Numbered from the stretch's first letter, positions 12,298 to 24,995 are shown. The stretch: 64,000 nucleotides of DNA from Eretmocerus hayati (GCA_029851415.1 CM056742.1:88712748-88776747), one strand, 5' to 3'. The notes: a model not told the origin generated them from the sequence alone. Numbers and translations are program-made.

Positions 12298-13288
12298 ATT
12301 CTATCGGGGGTAAAATCAACCCCGAAACCTAGGAAGGTGAATTAAGCCGCAAATGCCCGGATACTCGGACCGAAAATTCTGTCGGGGAGAAAATCAAACC
12401 CAAATCCTAGGAGGGCAAATTAACCCGCAAATGCCCGGATACTCGAACCAAGAATTCTGTCAGGGGGAGAAAAAACCTCGAAACCTAGGAAGGCAGATTA
12501 ACCCGCAAATACCCGGATACTCGTACCGAAAATTCTGTCGGGGGAGAAAACAACCCCAAAACCTAAGAAGGTAAATTAAACCGTAAATGCCCGGATACTC
12601 GGACCGAAAATTCTGTCGGGGAGAAAATCAAACCCAAATCCTAGGAAGGCAAATTAACCCGCAAATGCCCGGATACTCGAACCAAGAATTCTGTCGGGGG
12701 GAAAATCAACTCCAAAACCTAGGAAGGCAGATTAACCCACGAATGCCCGGACGCTCGTTCCAAAAATTCTGTCGGGGGAGAAATCAAACCCAAATCCTAG
12801 GAAGGCAAATTAACCCACAAATGCCCGGATACTCGAACCAAGAATTCTGTCAGGGGGAAAATCACCCCAAAACCTAGGAAGGCAGATTAACCCGCGAATG
12901 CCCGGACGCTCGGTCCAAAAATTCTGTCGGGGGAGAAAATCAAACCCAAAACCTAGGAAGGCAGATTAACCCGCAAATGCCCGGATGCTCGGACCAAAAA
13001 TTCCGTCGGGGGAGAAAATAAACCTCGAAACCTAGGAAGGCAGATTAACCCGCAAATGCCCGGATACTCGTACCGAAAATTCTGTCGGGGGAGAAAACAA
13101 CCCCAAAACCTAGCAAAGTAAATTAAACCGCAAATGCCCGGATACTCGGACCGAAAATTCTGTCGGGGAGAAAATCAAACCCAAGACCTAGGAAGGCAGA
13201 TTAACCCGCAAATGCCCGGATACTCGTACCGATAATTCTGTCGGGGGAAAAACAAACCCAAATCCTAGGAAGGCAAATTAACCCGCAT
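12298..13288 (+). repeat. 78-bp satellite, left outer array
   Basis: About 12-13 tandem units. Each unit carries CCTAGGAAGG, TTAACCCGCAAATGCCCGGA, and a TTCTGTCGGGGG box. Unit starts at 12,406, 12,484 and 12,562 give a 78-bp period. Orientation is plus here and minus in the right-hand array, as expected for an inverted repeat. Confidence 0.95.
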
Positions 13289-13423
13289 CTGTCTGGGAGT
13301 TTTTCTACATATTTGGGGGTACTTTGTGGAGTAATTTGCCACAGGTTCGCGCACACTAGTTCAGATGGGGGCATATTCGAGCCATCCCTATGGGATCATT
13401 TTCAGCAAAAGGTCACAAAAGGG

Positions 13424-14259
13424 TACCGTCAAATCGGGTAACTTTTGTACAGTGGGTGCAACTTCGGTCCCCCCTGAAAAATGATTTTCAAAGCTGCATT
13501 TGGCAAGGTGAATGATTCTATCGCTCTTAAATCTACCCTCTCTTCTAGGCACACACATAAACAATGTGTTAAGCCACCGTAGATCCCGTGTGGATGATTG
13601 TAATCGTTTATCGAAGTTTTTTCCAAAAAGGTTGATTTAGCACCGATATGCGCGAGTGATCCAGTGATCCATACCTGGCAAGAAGTGTTCCCGAAAGAAC
13701 TACCGGTGTATGTTGCTACATTTCCATCACATATATCACCATATTGAACAAATCATCGTTACATTAGAGTATTTACACCATTTGGAATTTTAATGAATGA
13801 AAAACAGGGGGGAAAAACATGAAAAAGTTACCCTACTCTAGGTAAGAAGCATGAGGATACGGTAACTTCGGAACACCTCCATATGACAGCTTCTTTTCAA
13901 CTTATCTTGAGTCGAGTGATGGTCTGTGAGGTTTTAAAATGTTTCAAACAGCTTAAGATGAAGCTTTTGAACGATTAAAATCATTTCACTCGCATGATGG
14001 TGGGTAGAATTGAGATATTCTGTAAGTGTACCAAAGTTGCTCCATCGGGGTCTAACTTTGGTACACTTCTTCAACTGCTAATAGCTCTGGCATAGACACA
14101 TATATCAGATTGAACTTGGTAGCCCGTCAATCGAAAGCTGAGACTGTAAGCTTTAGATTGACTACTAATAGGAGTGGGTTTTGTCGATGTATGTTGGAAT
14201 GCCGAGCCAAAAAGATGAAAAGCACCGAAAACGTACCAAAATTACCCAATTTGACGGTA
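13424..14259. mobile_element. 836-bp non-autonomous TIR element, copy 2
   Basis: Same ends as the copy at 7,307-8,147 (TACCGTCAAAT...ATTTGACGGTA), with TA at both borders and the same interior with scattered substitutions and small indels. It sits between two satellite arrays, so it inserted into, or was carried with, the left arm. Confidence 0.85.
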
Positions 14260-14839
14260 CTCTAAACAGTCTACCGAAAATCAGGAACCAAAAAAGCCAC
14301 CCAGATTATTGTTCTAATTGATAGTATTTGGATCGGACAACATTCGCACAGGTTTGGGGTCGAAAGAAAAAAACAATTTTTTTAAATTGAGCTCAAAGTT
14401 TGGCATTTTCACGAAACTGCTCACCTTGTGACGACTGTAACTCCTATAAAAAATACGATAATCGACTTCTACCGGTGGTCTAACTGTAGGTTTTTTCAAG
14501 ACCTATAAAATGACTTCTGGTGAAAGTCGATTATCACATGTCTAGTAGAAGCTAGATCACTTGGAAAAAGACCCATGAATTGCTGAAATCTGCTACCAGC
14601 GAATTCAGAGACGAATTCAGTATAAGGTATTATATTGGTTTGGCACAAGCGGTGTGCATCATTATATACACTGAAATCGGAATTATTTCGGTGGCGTGGT
14701 AGTGAGAATGTTCAAGATGCAATCGTTCATGCAAATTTCCATGATTCGAGTGCGATTTCCCACACATTTCCCTGATTTCCATAGCCCAAGTCACTTCCCA
14801 AGGAATTCCCTGATTTCCAGATCGCTAGACACCATAGAA
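14260..14839. other. Gene-free interval between satellite arrays
   Basis: No coding region or known repeat recognised. Confidence 0.4.
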
Positions 14840-16193
14840 ATTAACCCGCTTTGCCCGGATGCTCGGACCGGAAATTTTGTCGGGGGAAAAATCAACCGCA
14901 AGACCTTGAATCGTCGCCCTTAGGGGGCGTCGGGCATTTGCGGGTTAATTTACCTTCCTAGATTTCGGGGTTGTTTTTCCCCCGACAGAATTTTGGTCCG
15001 AGCATCCGGGCATTCGCGGGTTGATTTGCCTTCCTAGGTTTTTGGGTTGTTTTCTCTCCCGACAGAATTTTTGGCCCGAGCATCCGGGCAATCGCGGGTT
15101 AATCTGCCTTCCTAGGTTTTGGGGTGATTTTCCCCCCGACAGAATTCTTGGTCCGAGCATCCGGGCATTCGCGGCTTAATCTGCCTTCCTAGGTTTCGAG
15201 GTTTTTTTCTCCCCCGACGGAATTCTTGGTCCGAGCATCCGGGCATTCGCGGCTTAATCTGCCTTCCTAGGTTTCGAGGTTTTTTTCTCCCCCGACTGAA
15301 TATTTGTCCGAGCATCCGGGCATTCGCGGGTTAATCTGCCTTCCTAGGTTTTGGGGTGATTTTCCCCCCGACAGAATTCTTGGTTCGAGTATCATGGCAT
15401 TTGCGGGTTAATTTGCCTTCCTAGGATTTGGGTTTGATTTCTCCCTCGACAGAATTTTTGGACCGAGCGTCCGGGCATTCGCGGGTTAATCTGCCTTCCT
15501 AGGTTTCGAGGTTTATTTTCTCCCCCGACAGAATTCTTGGTTCGAGTATCCGGGCATTTGTGGGTTAATTTGCCTTCCTAGGATTTGGGTTTGATTTCTC
15601 CCCCGACAGAATTTTTGGACCGAGCGTCCGGGCATTCGCGGGTTAATCTGCCTTCCTAGGTTTTGGAGTTGATTTTCCCCCCGACAGAATTCTTGGTTCG
15701 AGTATCCGGGCATTTGCGGGTTAATTTGCCTTCCTAGGATTTGGGTTTGATTTTCTCCCCGACAGAATTTTCGGTCCGAGTATCCGGGTATTTGCGGTTT
15801 AATTTACCTTCCTAGGTTTTGGGGTTGTTTTCTCCCCCGACAGAATTTTCGGTACGAGTATCCGGGTATTTGCGGGTTAATCTGCCTTCCTAGGTTTCGA
15901 GGTTTTTGCTTCCCCTGACAGAGTTCTTGGTTCGAGTATCCGGGCATTTGCGGGTTAATTTGCCTTCCTAGGATTTGGGTTTGATTTTCTCCCCGACAGA
16001 ATTTTCGGTCCGAGTATCCGGGCATTTGCGGTTTAATTTACTTTCCTAGGTTTTGGGGTTGTTTTCTCCCCCGACAGAATTTTCGGTACGAGTATCCGGG
16101 CATTTGCGGGTTAATCTGCCTTCCTAGGTTTCGAGGTTTCTTCTCCCCCTGACAGCATTCTTGGTTCGAGTATCCGGGCATTTGCGGGTTAAT
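14840..16193 (-). repeat. 78-bp satellite, left inner array
   Basis: One plus-oriented monomer at 14,840-14,930 meets a GC-rich hairpin (CGTCGCCCTTAGGGGGCG), and about 16 minus-oriented monomers follow. From about 14,941 to 15,780 the array is nearly identical, in the same orientation, to 38,311-39,150, a constant offset of 23,370 bp. It therefore shares a specific monomer order with the right-hand array and not only the consensus. Confidence 0.92.
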
Positions 16194-16660
16194 CAAGAGG
16201 CGCGATAGCGCCTCGCTGGCGAGTATGAAAGAAAAAAAAATCTTAAAAAAAAAAAAAAATTCGAGCGAGGCGCTGTGCCTTATATACAACGAATTAGGGT
16301 TTCATAACCTCTCCTTTTTTTTCTCATGGCTTATTTTCACTGATGAAGCTCAACAAATACCCTCTCCCAGTTTCTACGAGTTCTTAAAGATGTTGATCTC
16401 AATCCTGCCACATGACCTTCTGAATTAAATGTGGCTACGGCTTTTTTTACTCGATGTAATTTTGAGGCCTTCGTTTTCCTTTCTCTTTTCGATTTTTCCT
16501 AAGGATCGAAGCATCGACTTTTTCCTAAGTATCGAAAACATCGAGAGATCTCGCAAGAATGTAGGTGAAGAAGAGAGAGAGAGAGAGAGAGCGAGTCAGG
16601 GGGTGCGAGGCGCGATAGCGAGAGAGAGAGAGAGAGAAAAAAAAAGTTCGTCGTGATACG
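16194..16660. repeat. Low-complexity junction: hairpin, A-run and (GA)n
   Basis: The satellite ends at GAGGCGCGATAGCGCCTC, a perfect hairpin. A long A-rich run follows at 16,229-16,260, and GA-rich tracts lie at about 16,575-16,645 around a second GAGGCGCGATAGCG. Confidence 0.7.
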
Positions 16661-17033
16661 TCGATCGATTGGATGATGATGATGATGATGTTACGTCGGC
16701 TGCTCGATTGTGTCTTCTGCAGGTGCGCAGCCAAGCCAGCTGATGGGTGCAAATTTGCGTCCATCATGTCTCTCCCATCTCTCACGTGAAAAGCATAATT
16801 AGGGGCAAATTTCATCTGGGCAGGGTCAATGTGATGCAGTCGAAAGATACTATATATTCTTATTTTTATGCATAAGTAATAAGACAAACATGGAAACCTT
16901 GCATTGATCCAAATTCATTGTTTCTCTGAGGTTCTTCACAAGGGAGCTGCAGGAGAATCAGGAATGTTAATTATTGACAATTTTATTCTTCTCAGAGTAC
17001 ATTCATTTCTGAGATAAGATATAAAATGGTACG

Positions 17034-17353
17034 GTATATAAGACATATGAGAGCTCTGATCATCTGACTCTGATTTACATGTAAACAATGCATGTATAGA
17101 TACATACAATGTGCCAAACACAAAGTGTTTTCTTATCTTTCTATACATTTTTTGCAGGAGCATTGCTTTTGTGTTTGAATGAATGTTTCATTTCAGCATG
17201 TAGAAATCATATTCAGTCATATACTTCAATAAAATAAATAGGATTGCACAAGAAAAGCAAATTACTGATTCCGGATCATGTCTGAACTCAAAACACTTGT
17301 CTCACCTTTATTCTTGGTAGTAGCGATGCTGGTTGTAATGGAGTTAAGCATCT
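17034..17353 (+). CDS. Candidate secreted-peptide first exon
   Basis: An ATG at 17,278 opens a 25-codon stretch with a typical signal-peptide profile: short polar start, hydrophobic core LFLVVAMLVV, ending near SIC. It runs into a consensus donor (ATCT then GTGAGT at 17,354). A TATA-like GGTATATAAG lies near 17,032-17,041. A possible second exon (17,956-18,000, acceptor CATTCATTCGCAG, donor GTGAGA) would add a short Cys-containing peptide in frame. I do not recognise the product, and the gene could be chance. Confidence 0.28.
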
Positions 17354-18426
17354 GTGAGTTATATTAGGAAGACATTGTTTTATATCTATCCACTATTATT
17401 CCATCATTACATGGATTACAATCTTGTTGTGTGGGATGATCTCATGTGGTATCAGGTTTTGTCGTATATACATTCATTAAGTATAAGTGGTGATACTAGA
17501 ATTCTCTAATGAGTTTTTCTTGCGGAGGTGGGTGTAAAAATAGATTTGAGTTCCAACCTGCTGTCAAAATTCAAATCCCATGGATTCCCTGGAATCTTTA
17601 ATACTTTTTCCACACTTACAGTAGACATATTTCAGTCAAATAGCATAATCGATTACCTACTTTTGCCTATTGAGTAAGATCACACTTCATGAGCCTTATT
17701 TTGGGGTTTATAATTCAAATTTAAATGGGAACAGTACAAGATGGGTTGAATGGACTTGTTTTGCATTCTTGCTACATCAAATGTGAATCAGGCTTTCTAG
17801 GCTCCAGGCTGTTGTTTTAATGGTGAGTGATGTCAACATTGAACTAACTCCAGTGCCAAGACAGCAAATGGTGCAAAGTAGAGCATGGACTGAAATCAAA
17901 GTTTCAGCGCATTACTTCCAATCTTTATAGTCCAAACATTCATTCATTCGCAGGCATGGTTTCTCGGATGGGTGTCATGAATGAGGCCTGTTTGTGAGAT
18001 ATGAAAGAGATATCCAGGTAGATCTCATCATATGAGATGAACTATTGTCATATGATAATATCACTTAGCAATCTTTCATGCTAGAGGACTGAATAATTTG
18101 AAGCATAAATTTTGTAAGGAAAAGATAGGCGTGCCAAGGTTGAGCAAACTCTTGATTAAAATATTTGGCTAAAAAAACTTTAATAAATATCTCCTTACAC
18201 AGCTGATGAGTGACATAGTCTAATCTTGATTCCAGAAAGAATTTTCAAGATTTCTAAGACAGATACTCTATTGAATAGTGAGGTAGACTTGATATAGGTC
18301 AAGTCTTGAAGTTTTGGTCAGAGCCGGGTGTAATTTCAGTATGGATATAGAGTAATTTCTATTTATTTCTATTTGATCCACCACCTGCATTACATACCCA
18401 GCTCTCAGTTATCTCTTCACCTTCAG
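17354..18426. other. Intronic or intergenic AT-rich sequence
   Basis: No supported gene besides the optional short exon near 17,956-18,000. Confidence 0.35.
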
Positions 18427-18444
18427 GCTACTTTGACTGAGCTG

Positions 18445-18582
18445 ATGAAAACATTAGTGCTTCGTTTACTTCTGTTATCACTTCTGGTAACCAATTTTTT
18501 TGAAAAAAGAGTGTATTCAAAAAATGGAATGCCTGTCAGGTTGTATAGAACAAGTATGATTCGACTCAAACTGTCTCCTTGA
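18445..18582 (+). CDS. Candidate small secreted peptide (45 aa)
   Basis: ATG at 18,445 follows a good acceptor (TTATCTCTTCACCTTCAG, 18,426) and opens a 45-residue frame. It has a strong hydrophobic N-terminus (VLRLLLLSLLVTNFF), a basic EKR step that could be a processing site, and a short basic tail ending RLKLSP. No family is recognised. The KTLV start resembles that of the candidate exon at 17,278, so the two may be related, but the match is too short to prove it. Confidence 0.28.
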   Translation: MKTLVLRLLLLSLLVTNFFEKRVYSKNGMPVRLYRTSMIRLKLSP

Positions 18583-19949
18583 TTAACAAAGAAGACATGA
18601 AAACAAGATGTGAAAATTTCCAGACATATGAGCTGGCTACTTTGTGAAGATTTAATTATTCGACCTGATGGTAGCACTCTCAACTGCCAATATATAAATG
18701 CTCTTTATAGTTCTTTCCTTTGAATTTGATCCATCTAGCCTTTAAATCAAGGTAAGTTAGCTGATGGTAGAGGTGTATGTAGGACTGTACAAGTTTCGGA
18801 TCTAAGAGGAATATACTTATCTTAGTTTGCGGGCATGATGTTACTGAATGGATAGCATGTATACGTGCTATCTATTTGAGTAATGATTAATTTAGCCATG
18901 AACTGAACATCACATCATCTTCTCTTCAACTTTCAAGATTCATTTACTGCCTGTTGCATTATCTTGGTGAAGTGGTTCCTAGTATCATCTTTCAGTTTAC
19001 ATGTCATGGTACAAATATCCTATAATTGTTTGGTGATATTTTTTCTAGCAATAGAGATTGTTGGACTGAGCCTCAAGATTTGGCCTTATTCATTAGTGAA
19101 TCACTGCTTTCATAGCCAGTATTACAATTTCTTTTCGAGTGTGACACTGACTGGCTAAATTTTAATTCCTGTGAATGAATTATTACTCACCGTACTGTGC
19201 ATACCAATTTGAGGACACTGTTTTGAACGAGTTGTACTTCATGAGATGGATCCAAAGTCTGTGAAGGCACATAAATGTTAACACCAATCAAATTTCAGCT
19301 TTCGTAGTCAGCAAGTGTTGAAAAAAAAATTGGCCAGGAAACTTATTCTGTTTGAAAACATGTTTGATGAATTCTGCATGAGCTGCTCAATTCAAGTAAG
19401 AAAATTCATATTACAAATGTTTGGAATGGAATGCAAGCATCTTACATGCATCACAAACCTTCTGGAGTGCTTACGCAAAATTTTTGGATGATTTGTTATC
19501 GAAGGCATTCAAAGTTAGGTATCTGACAGAGAATCTTTTATAGTCACATGGAATAGAAAGGAATTAGATTTCATGAAAGTATACTTGCAAAACTTGCAAA
19601 TCAGATGTGTTCTCTGTGCATCAACTGAAACGATAGTATATATTGAATGACAGAAATTTTGGAAAGATCTGATAATTGGTCAAGCCAATGACTGAAATTG
19701 AATGGAAATAGATTATAATAGCCATTTCTTTGTTCGGATCTACAAATGTCAGCATAGATCAGCAATCATTACGTACTCCCCTCGAGGGAGGTGATCGATC
19801 AACCAACTGTGACACTGAATTGTTATATCATGCTACACATTTTAATGATGACAAGACATTTTTAGGAATACAATACCAAAAGTCCATGTAAATCAGACAA
19901 TGAACACAACCACAACACAATCATCAATTATATAATAGATGCATAGAAC
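18583..19949. other. Gene-free interval
   Basis: No supported coding region. TTTAAT near 19,837 reads ATTAAA on the minus strand and could be the poly(A) signal of the gene at 19,950-20,792. Confidence 0.4.
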
Positions 19950-20792
19950 TCAGTCATCGTTTTCCCCAAATGCTTGCCTACTCAGCATCCCAAGAAATTG
20001 AGCAAACTCTCTCGCTCTCCTTCTCTGTCTTATTTGCTGTCCTGCCCTCACACCGCGGAAATGAAAATCTGCAAAAAGACATGACTTTTAAAAACACCCG
20101 ATAAATAGCAAGAGCAACTAGAAACTTCATCCTTCCTGAAAAAAACGAGACTCACTTCCACCACCACGACCACGCCAGCGTCGATGAAGAGCTCGGTGCC
20201 GACGATTTTGATGAGCATCGTCTGGTTCAGCTACACCCCCAACTGCTCCCTCATTCTCAAGTACAACTGCAGCCGGTGCAGCTGGAGGTTCCATGAGAAC
20301 GTCGAGCAGTATTGGTGCATGTTCGGCAGGGGATGGGGGTCGTCGTATCTCCTCTACTAAGGGTGCTCTATCAACAACGTTGAGGCGCGGGGCTAGCGGA
20401 GGCTCAATAGGTGGTGCATCGCGACGAGGACGCTGTGCGTTCTCGTCGATCTCCTCTACTAAGGGTGCTCTATCAACAACGTTGAGGCGCGGGGCTAGCG
20501 GAGGCTCAACAGGTGGTGCATCGCGACGAGGACGCTGTGCGTTCTCGTCGATTACCATCCGTTCGACTAGAAAAGAATGAAGTGACGCTTGTCAATCCTA
20601 GATACTAGGATTTAGAATGCTTATATCTCGCTTCGCAGTTCAACTGTATGCATGTCAAGACAAGAAAAGCAAATTTACTGCAACGACAAGCCTAGGCGTT
20701 TGTCGACTCGTTTGCTACTTTATCAGATTTTTTAATGAAAACTCACCGTCATCGCCGTTGAGTAGGGCATCGATCGCGCGTACTTCTTCCAT
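19950..20792 (-). CDS. Three-exon Arg/Pro-rich protein, 191 aa
   Basis: Exons on the minus strand are 20792-20747, 20566-20156 and 20068-19950. All borders are consensus (GACG|GTGAGT; TTCTTTTCTAG|TC; GGAA|GTGAG; TTTTTGCAG|AT) and phases agree, giving 576 nt with a TGA stop. The protein starts MEEVRAIDALLNGDD. It then has two near-identical 34-residue repeats (each DENAQRPRRDAPP ... APLVEEI), an acidic/Ala/Pro stretch, an RGRGGG box and a basic C-terminus (QQIRQRRRAREFAQF) ending GENDD. The repeat is a 102-bp tandem duplication. An RGG-like box and basic tail suggest RNA or DNA binding (inference). No family is recognised. Lying between the giant inverted repeats, it may be cargo of that unit or an ordinary host gene. 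Confidence 0.68.
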
Positions 20793-22509
20793 TGATTTAC
20801 TGTAAAGAGGAATTCACTGTGAAGAGGATACGTTCCGGAAGATGATTTTTTTCGACGAGTTGAAGTAATTTTAGAAAAATGTCTGTTCGGAGAAGTGGTA
20901 CCGATGTGGAAATTGCTATGGTATGCAACGACCCACCGATGATTCGGTATTACATGGATTTTATAAGATTGAGCAGAAAAATATGTCAGCTATCACAATT
21001 AATTAATTTTTTTCATTCGATTTGGTAATTGGATGATCAATCTACCTTTTACTTTTCGACGATGACACTCGATTACAATTTGCTTATCAAAGCGTGGCGT
21101 TCATCCAACAACGTCAGCGAACTTAGTCGGCTGCTATGCAAGTTCGATAGCAACGACTTTAGTACCAACTTCGACACAGTTATCTCATCTTTCCTGTCTA
21201 GGGATATTTACGTAGCTACGAAAAGCTAAACTAAAAGAGAAAGATCTTTTCTGAACCTCGAGAAACTCGAAATTTTGATTATGTGCACATTACATCTTTC
21301 ATCAACTCTAGCATTATTATTTAGTTTATTAATTAATTCCTTCGTTCTGTTCAAATTACTCGAGGATTATTAATAGTGTGATAGAATTTCGAATTCCCGC
21401 GGTAGTCATTCGAATCAGAATCCTCTGGTTGAGATAGAGTTTGTAGGTGAACCCTAAGACAGTAGTTACACGAAGCAGTGCAAAATTTTCATAGGATTGA
21501 TTGATCATCAGACGGTTTTTGCGAGATATATAAAAATATATTTAGCAGACGATGCTGATTGTTGTCTCTCGTGCCCGTCACGTTGTTACATGGAAAAGAT
21601 CTATCTAAATCGTCGTCATCATCATTAATCATTAACAAAAGCATTATGTGCATACCGTGAATGATTGCACCAGTAGCTCATTTTTGAGATCATTGTGGCC
21701 ACGCACATCTATTTGTCATCAAAAGCTCCCGATCTCCATAAGGAAACTGGAATCATAACCTACACACTGTGAAAAGGTAAATGAGAATCTCCATCATGAT
21801 GGACTATTAATTTACAAGTTCATCTTTTACATGAATCACTATCAATATTTGGTATGTATTCACCAAAGAAATACTACTGATTTTGAAATATCATTAAATC
21901 ACCTTGTGGTGCTCAGTTTGTATCACCCTGTGTTATCTGCTTCTGCAATTCACTCCTTACAGATATTGATGAATTTGATATGTACATGTGAAAGGGCTGA
22001 AGGGTTTTGATCATTGGCATTATAATGGAATATACGGTGAGCAAGGTCTCATTATTGAAACAATCATCGAGGGGCTGGGAAGTGAAAACAGGTTCTTATG
22101 CTCAGACAAGAGTAATAAAAAGCTCAGGCTGGTTTGGTGAAGAGGCCTGTTTTATGAATCTAGCTCTCGATTGATAAGCACATCATTCATCTACACCTCC
22201 AATCAACTAACTTATTATGACTGCCGTAAACTTACTGTAAACCATATATATCTTGTGTTTTCACCTTACAGAAGTATGATGTCAAAAACAGAAAGTCAAT
22301 CTCTGCATGGCTTAAATATTTAATGCATTCTGTTGATTGAATGAATCAATTCCACTTATCACTGTCTGTATATTTTCATCAACATTCTTGTAAGTGCTAC
22401 ATGTAATGTAACAATGCTAATGTGAATTTCCTTGAGTACCGAATAGTCATTTGGTACTCAGGGAGTTTGGAACTCTTTCAACAAGCTGCATTTCTTCTTG
22501 TAATATGGG
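20793..22509. other. Gene-free interval
   Basis: AT-rich sequence with no supported gene. Short frames at 21,029 and 22,422 show no family signal, conserved border or codon pattern. Confidence 0.4.
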
Positions 22510-22860
22510 ATGTACATGGGCATTATCGTGAAAACTTACACATTTTGGACCTAAAAATTCAGAAATTGAAAATTGAAGCGCCGTATGTCTTTACCAATCT
22601 TCTTCATTCCCTCTCACATCTTGAGTGATAATATGTGATTATGAAATATATACAGCATTTTTTTGGGAACGAGTTAGAATGGTATATGGGCATTATCGCG
22701 AAAATTTACACATTTTGGATCCGAAAATTCAGAAGTTGAAAATTGATGCCCCGCATGTCTATCTCAATTTTTCACATGCCTTTTCGCATATTGAGTGATA
22801 ATATGTTATAAAACATATGCAAAAAACTTTTTGGAACGAGTTAGAACGGTATATGTGATT
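22510..22860. repeat. Tandem duplication of about 175 bp
   Basis: Two copies, 22,510-22,680 and 22,681-22,860. Each contains GGGCATTATCG, TTACACATTTTGGA, a TTGAGTGATAATATG box and GGAACGAGTTAGAA. They are diverged by substitutions and small indels. Confidence 0.75.
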
Positions 22861-22868
22861 TTTTATGT

Positions 22869-23470
22869 CCCACCAAACAGTTAATGTTACCTCAACGTTT
22901 CTGGAACGTTGCAATTGTAACCTTGGAACGTTCCGTAAATAGTCGGAAACCCCGTTGGTGGAACGTTTGAGCAACAAAAAATGTCTACGAGATGTCTGTT
23001 GTCTCAACGTTCCCAGCACGTTTCTGGACGTTGCGAATGTAAATAAATAAATGAATTGTTTTTTATAAACTGTTGTTAATTGACGCTTGTTGCAATTAAG
23101 CACAATCTAGCCGTCTTTCTTGTACTGAGTGGGTATGTTTCTGATTGAGCGCAATCGATGGGATTGAACGGGGATGGAGCTGATAGCTTGCGAGACACAG
23201 AATTTTATAAACAATTTATTTATTTATTTAACGAAAAATTTTCTAAGTCTTGGTTGCACATGAATCATCTCGGAAACGTTTGTGCAACGTTTGAAAAACC
23301 GTTGAAACGTCCCAGAAACGTGCTGGAAACGTTGAGACAACAGACATCTCGTAGACATTTCACGTTGCTGAAACGTTCCACCAACGGGGTTTCCGACTAT
23401 TTACGGAACGTTCCAAGGTTGCAATTGCAACGTTCCAGAAACGTTGAGGTAACATTCACTGTTTGGTGGG
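22869..23470. mobile_element. 602-bp foldback / TIR element
   Basis: Starts CCCACCAAACAGT and ends ACTGTTTGGTGGG. Arms of about 165-190 bp pair with few mismatches and are full of AACGTT words (GGAACGTT, CAACGTT). The interior carries no transposase. The flanks share GT on both sides, a possible 2-bp target duplication. Confidence 0.82.
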
Positions 23471-24995
23471 GTGGTTCCCATCTATTTCATTTTATACAAA
23501 CAAGTATCATAAAAAAGTGCACGAGCATTTCTGCAAGCGTGAGTTTTTGCTTATGTTTGTGGCATTCAAAAGGAGAGAAGCAGCAATTCAAATGACCCCT
23601 AACAATCGATGGACGCTACCGGAATCGATGGACGCTACCGGAATGGTGTGGGTCCTCACATTTGCTTTCTCCATCGCTTTCTCACAACTTGGACTACGAC
23701 AGAAACCAGCCTTAAACATTGTAAAGCGAGTTTCACTTTCAGACGAGGTTATGCGGAGGACATCCACAATTTAAACCTTGCATGTAAATTGTGAAGTTAT
23801 AAGCCCAAATTATATTGGTTGGTTGCAACAGTAACAAAATATTATTCACGCTTAATTATGAAACATTCCGAGCTATCACCATGCTACACGCCTCGGCATA
23901 CTGAAACGACTCGAGGAATGAAGCTCATCTCTCGAGACATGAAATCATAGGTTAAATGGACACGTAGTATCGAAACTTCTTTGTGACTTGTTCTGGTGAG
24001 AAACATGATTCCTTACGATCTTCCCGATAAAAGAGAATTCGTTCATCATTGGAAGAGACAGGATTGATAATTTTATCCAGACCGTTTCCGAAAAAGTGCA
24101 CCAGAGAAGCTTTTAGATGCCTTGCTCGAATTTCTCTTCGATTCTCATTAGTTTTCATATCCTATAATTTTTAGGTGAGCTGCAAACTCTCCCCAGACAC
24201 ATGTCTTGTAATTTCAAAGTATGATTTCTTTTCTCTCAGAAACATAAAGAAATTCATGAAGTGGAGCTGATGAATACTGTTCATATGAATGCCCTTGTTC
24301 GATGCTATCATCATATGAGGATTATTTGATTCGAGTCACTCTTTCGGCAGTGCCTCCAAGCTGTCGAATCAAATGGACGCATCACTTGGGCTCGTTTTTC
24401 ATCACTTCGATCGTTTACATGATTTCTCTCCCCTGAGCATAATTCTTTATCACATTGTGAGCAATATGCCTGCAGTGTTGAAATTTCTCATTATCGTGAG
24501 AGTCGATAGGTCAACTCATGTGAGAAATTTCACTCTTGCATTAATTTGGACTGTACATATGTTGGGCTTCTTCATCGTTACAAATAATGTCATCGTCACA
24601 GATTTGTTTCTCTTGGATTTGCAGTTGCTGTAGTGGCTGAACTGACACATTGGAGAAGAGGTAAGTATAACACTCCTTTTTCACTTACAATCAATTCACA
24701 ATATACAGCCGGTAGCAGCCTTTGGCGCTCCACTAGTAGCTGCAGTATATTTGCGCTACGACAGACGCTGCCTCTGGCGCGCATTGTGGCTGTGCGTATA
24801 CACTTATACTATCGTATTTGTCTGTTGATTACCCATACATGAGCAAACTGCCGACTATTTTGAAAGCGCATTGATTATTAGTTCATCAGTGGTTCATCCA
24901 TCAAGTAGAGATTTTATTGGATTGTCGAGTTATAAGTTAGCTGCAATATCTATTCTACGTCACCCTCAGGACAAATCACAACATTCCCTCTCAAA
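23471..24995 (+). promoter_or_regulatory. Upstream region of the Rep/helicase gene with a possible 5' UTR intron
   Basis: No coding region is supported. A stretch ending TTGGAGAAGAG|GTAAGTAT at about 24,660 has a consensus donor. An acceptor-like TACGTCACCCTCAG at 24,969 precedes the ATG at 24,996 by 26 bases. This would give a 5' UTR intron of about 310 bp for the large gene. The reading frame upstream of the ATG is open for 20 codons, so an additional N-terminal exon cannot be excluded. Confidence 0.35.

Noticed and set aside
12298..13288. Regular repeats as a possible CRISPR array
   Set aside because: Units are contiguous with no unique spacers, and the window is eukaryotic.
24373..24633. 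An 86-codon hydrophobic frame upstream of the replicase
   Set aside because: No family match or start context. It ends in sequence that looks like a 5' UTR exon border.
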